Virus record (IMG/VR): IMGVR_UViG_3300022837_000010
Span: 1 to 64,000 of that record
From: a virus
Strand: one strand, 5' to 3'
DNA length: 64,000 nucleotides
The position numbers and the translations under genes were made by a program. Positions 63,883-64,000 of this stretch are shown here, piece by piece; positions within the stretch are counted from its first letter, which is position 1, and each line of letters begins with the position of its first letter. A model generated the notes under the pieces. That model saw only the letters and a program-made list of their open reading frames with translations, had not been told where the DNA came from and ran no database searches.

Positions 63883-64000
63883 ATGCAGAGACAAGTATTA
63901 ACAGAACAGAGTTTATTTTACGGCGACATTGATATGCCGAAAGGTTTTGAAATAGACCAAGAAAAACTTACCAACGATATTTTACAATCAACTTTTAACG
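63883..64000 (+). CDS. Paralogue of the 2571 gene, 3-prime partial
   Basis: Encodes MQRQVLTEQSLFYGDIDMPK and then a further stretch before the right edge cuts it. Aligned with the 2571 protein it shares VLTEQS, YGD and the E-x-D-x-x-L-T/A-xx-ILQ pattern but is more diverged than the MAHFAKL pair. The rest lies outside the window. Confidence 0.65.
   Translation, partial: MQRQVLTEQSLFYGDIDMPKGFEIDQEKLTNDILQSTFN

Noticed and set aside
1-64000. Circularity or terminal redundancy from the module repeat at 2 kb and 63 kb
   Set aside because: The two copies differ in the middle of the MAHFAKL protein and in the following gene, so they are paralogues rather than the same sequence seen twice. A true genome-end overlap was not found.

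Overview
The window looks like most of the genome of a short-tailed, tailed double-stranded DNA phage from an AT-rich marine environment, in circularly permuted order. This rests on a P22-type portal, gp4-like and gp10-like head-tail proteins, terminase genes on split strands, a T7-type family A DNA polymerase, several 2-oxoglutarate/Fe(II) oxygenase genes beside the tail fibres, and protein families often seen in marine phage contigs (MAHFAKL-type, DUF3310, DUF2958, GP88-like). No integrase, tRNA gene or CRISPR array was seen. The host cannot be read from the sequence; a low-GC marine bacterium is an inference.

Layout. (1) 1-19.1 kb, plus strand: tail fibre and adhesin genes, an oxygenase cluster, a gp10-like tail protein, a run of large probable ejection/internal virion proteins, then a lysis cassette ending in an M15 peptidase. 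(2) 19.1-20.9 kb: a candidate pseudoknotted RNA lies between converging genes, followed by a minus-strand SNF2-type helicase. (3) 20.9-36.3 kb, plus strand: replication and early genes. These are an archaeo-eukaryotic-type primase, a LexA-like DNA-binding protein, an SF1 helicase, DNA polymerase, a tightly overlapped chain of very small genes, a SET-domain protein, an XRE plus sigma-region-4 regulator, and several PD-(D/E)XK and HNH nucleases. (4) 34.95-35.46 kb: a gene-free regulatory stretch with twin palindromes, a 7-bp-period repeat and GTGGCACA repeats. (5) 36.3-42.6 kb: mostly minus-strand small accessory genes, including the small terminase subunit. This region carries leaderless promoters, GCGA microsatellites, structured intergenic RNAs and a dispersed repeat family bounding terminator-flanked gene cassettes. 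(6) 43.0-64.0 kb, plus strand: large terminase, portal, GroES-like protein, scaffold, capsid, connectors, tail proteins and three consecutive glycine-rich adhesins. It ends in a second copy of the module found at 2.1-3.1 kb.

How it works together. The plus-strand 43-64 kb block and the 1-19 kb block form one late virion-plus-lysis programme if the molecule is circular or terminally joined. The 21-36 kb block replicates the genome. The 36-43 kb block is an accessory region where several independent signals (homologous terminators, paralogous small genes, a repeated boundary element, shared promoter-proximal motifs) suggest gain and duplication of small gene cassettes. That cassette array, the pseudoknotted RNA at 19.1 kb, the operator-rich gap at 35 kb and the recurrent leaderless promoters are the most unusual features seen.
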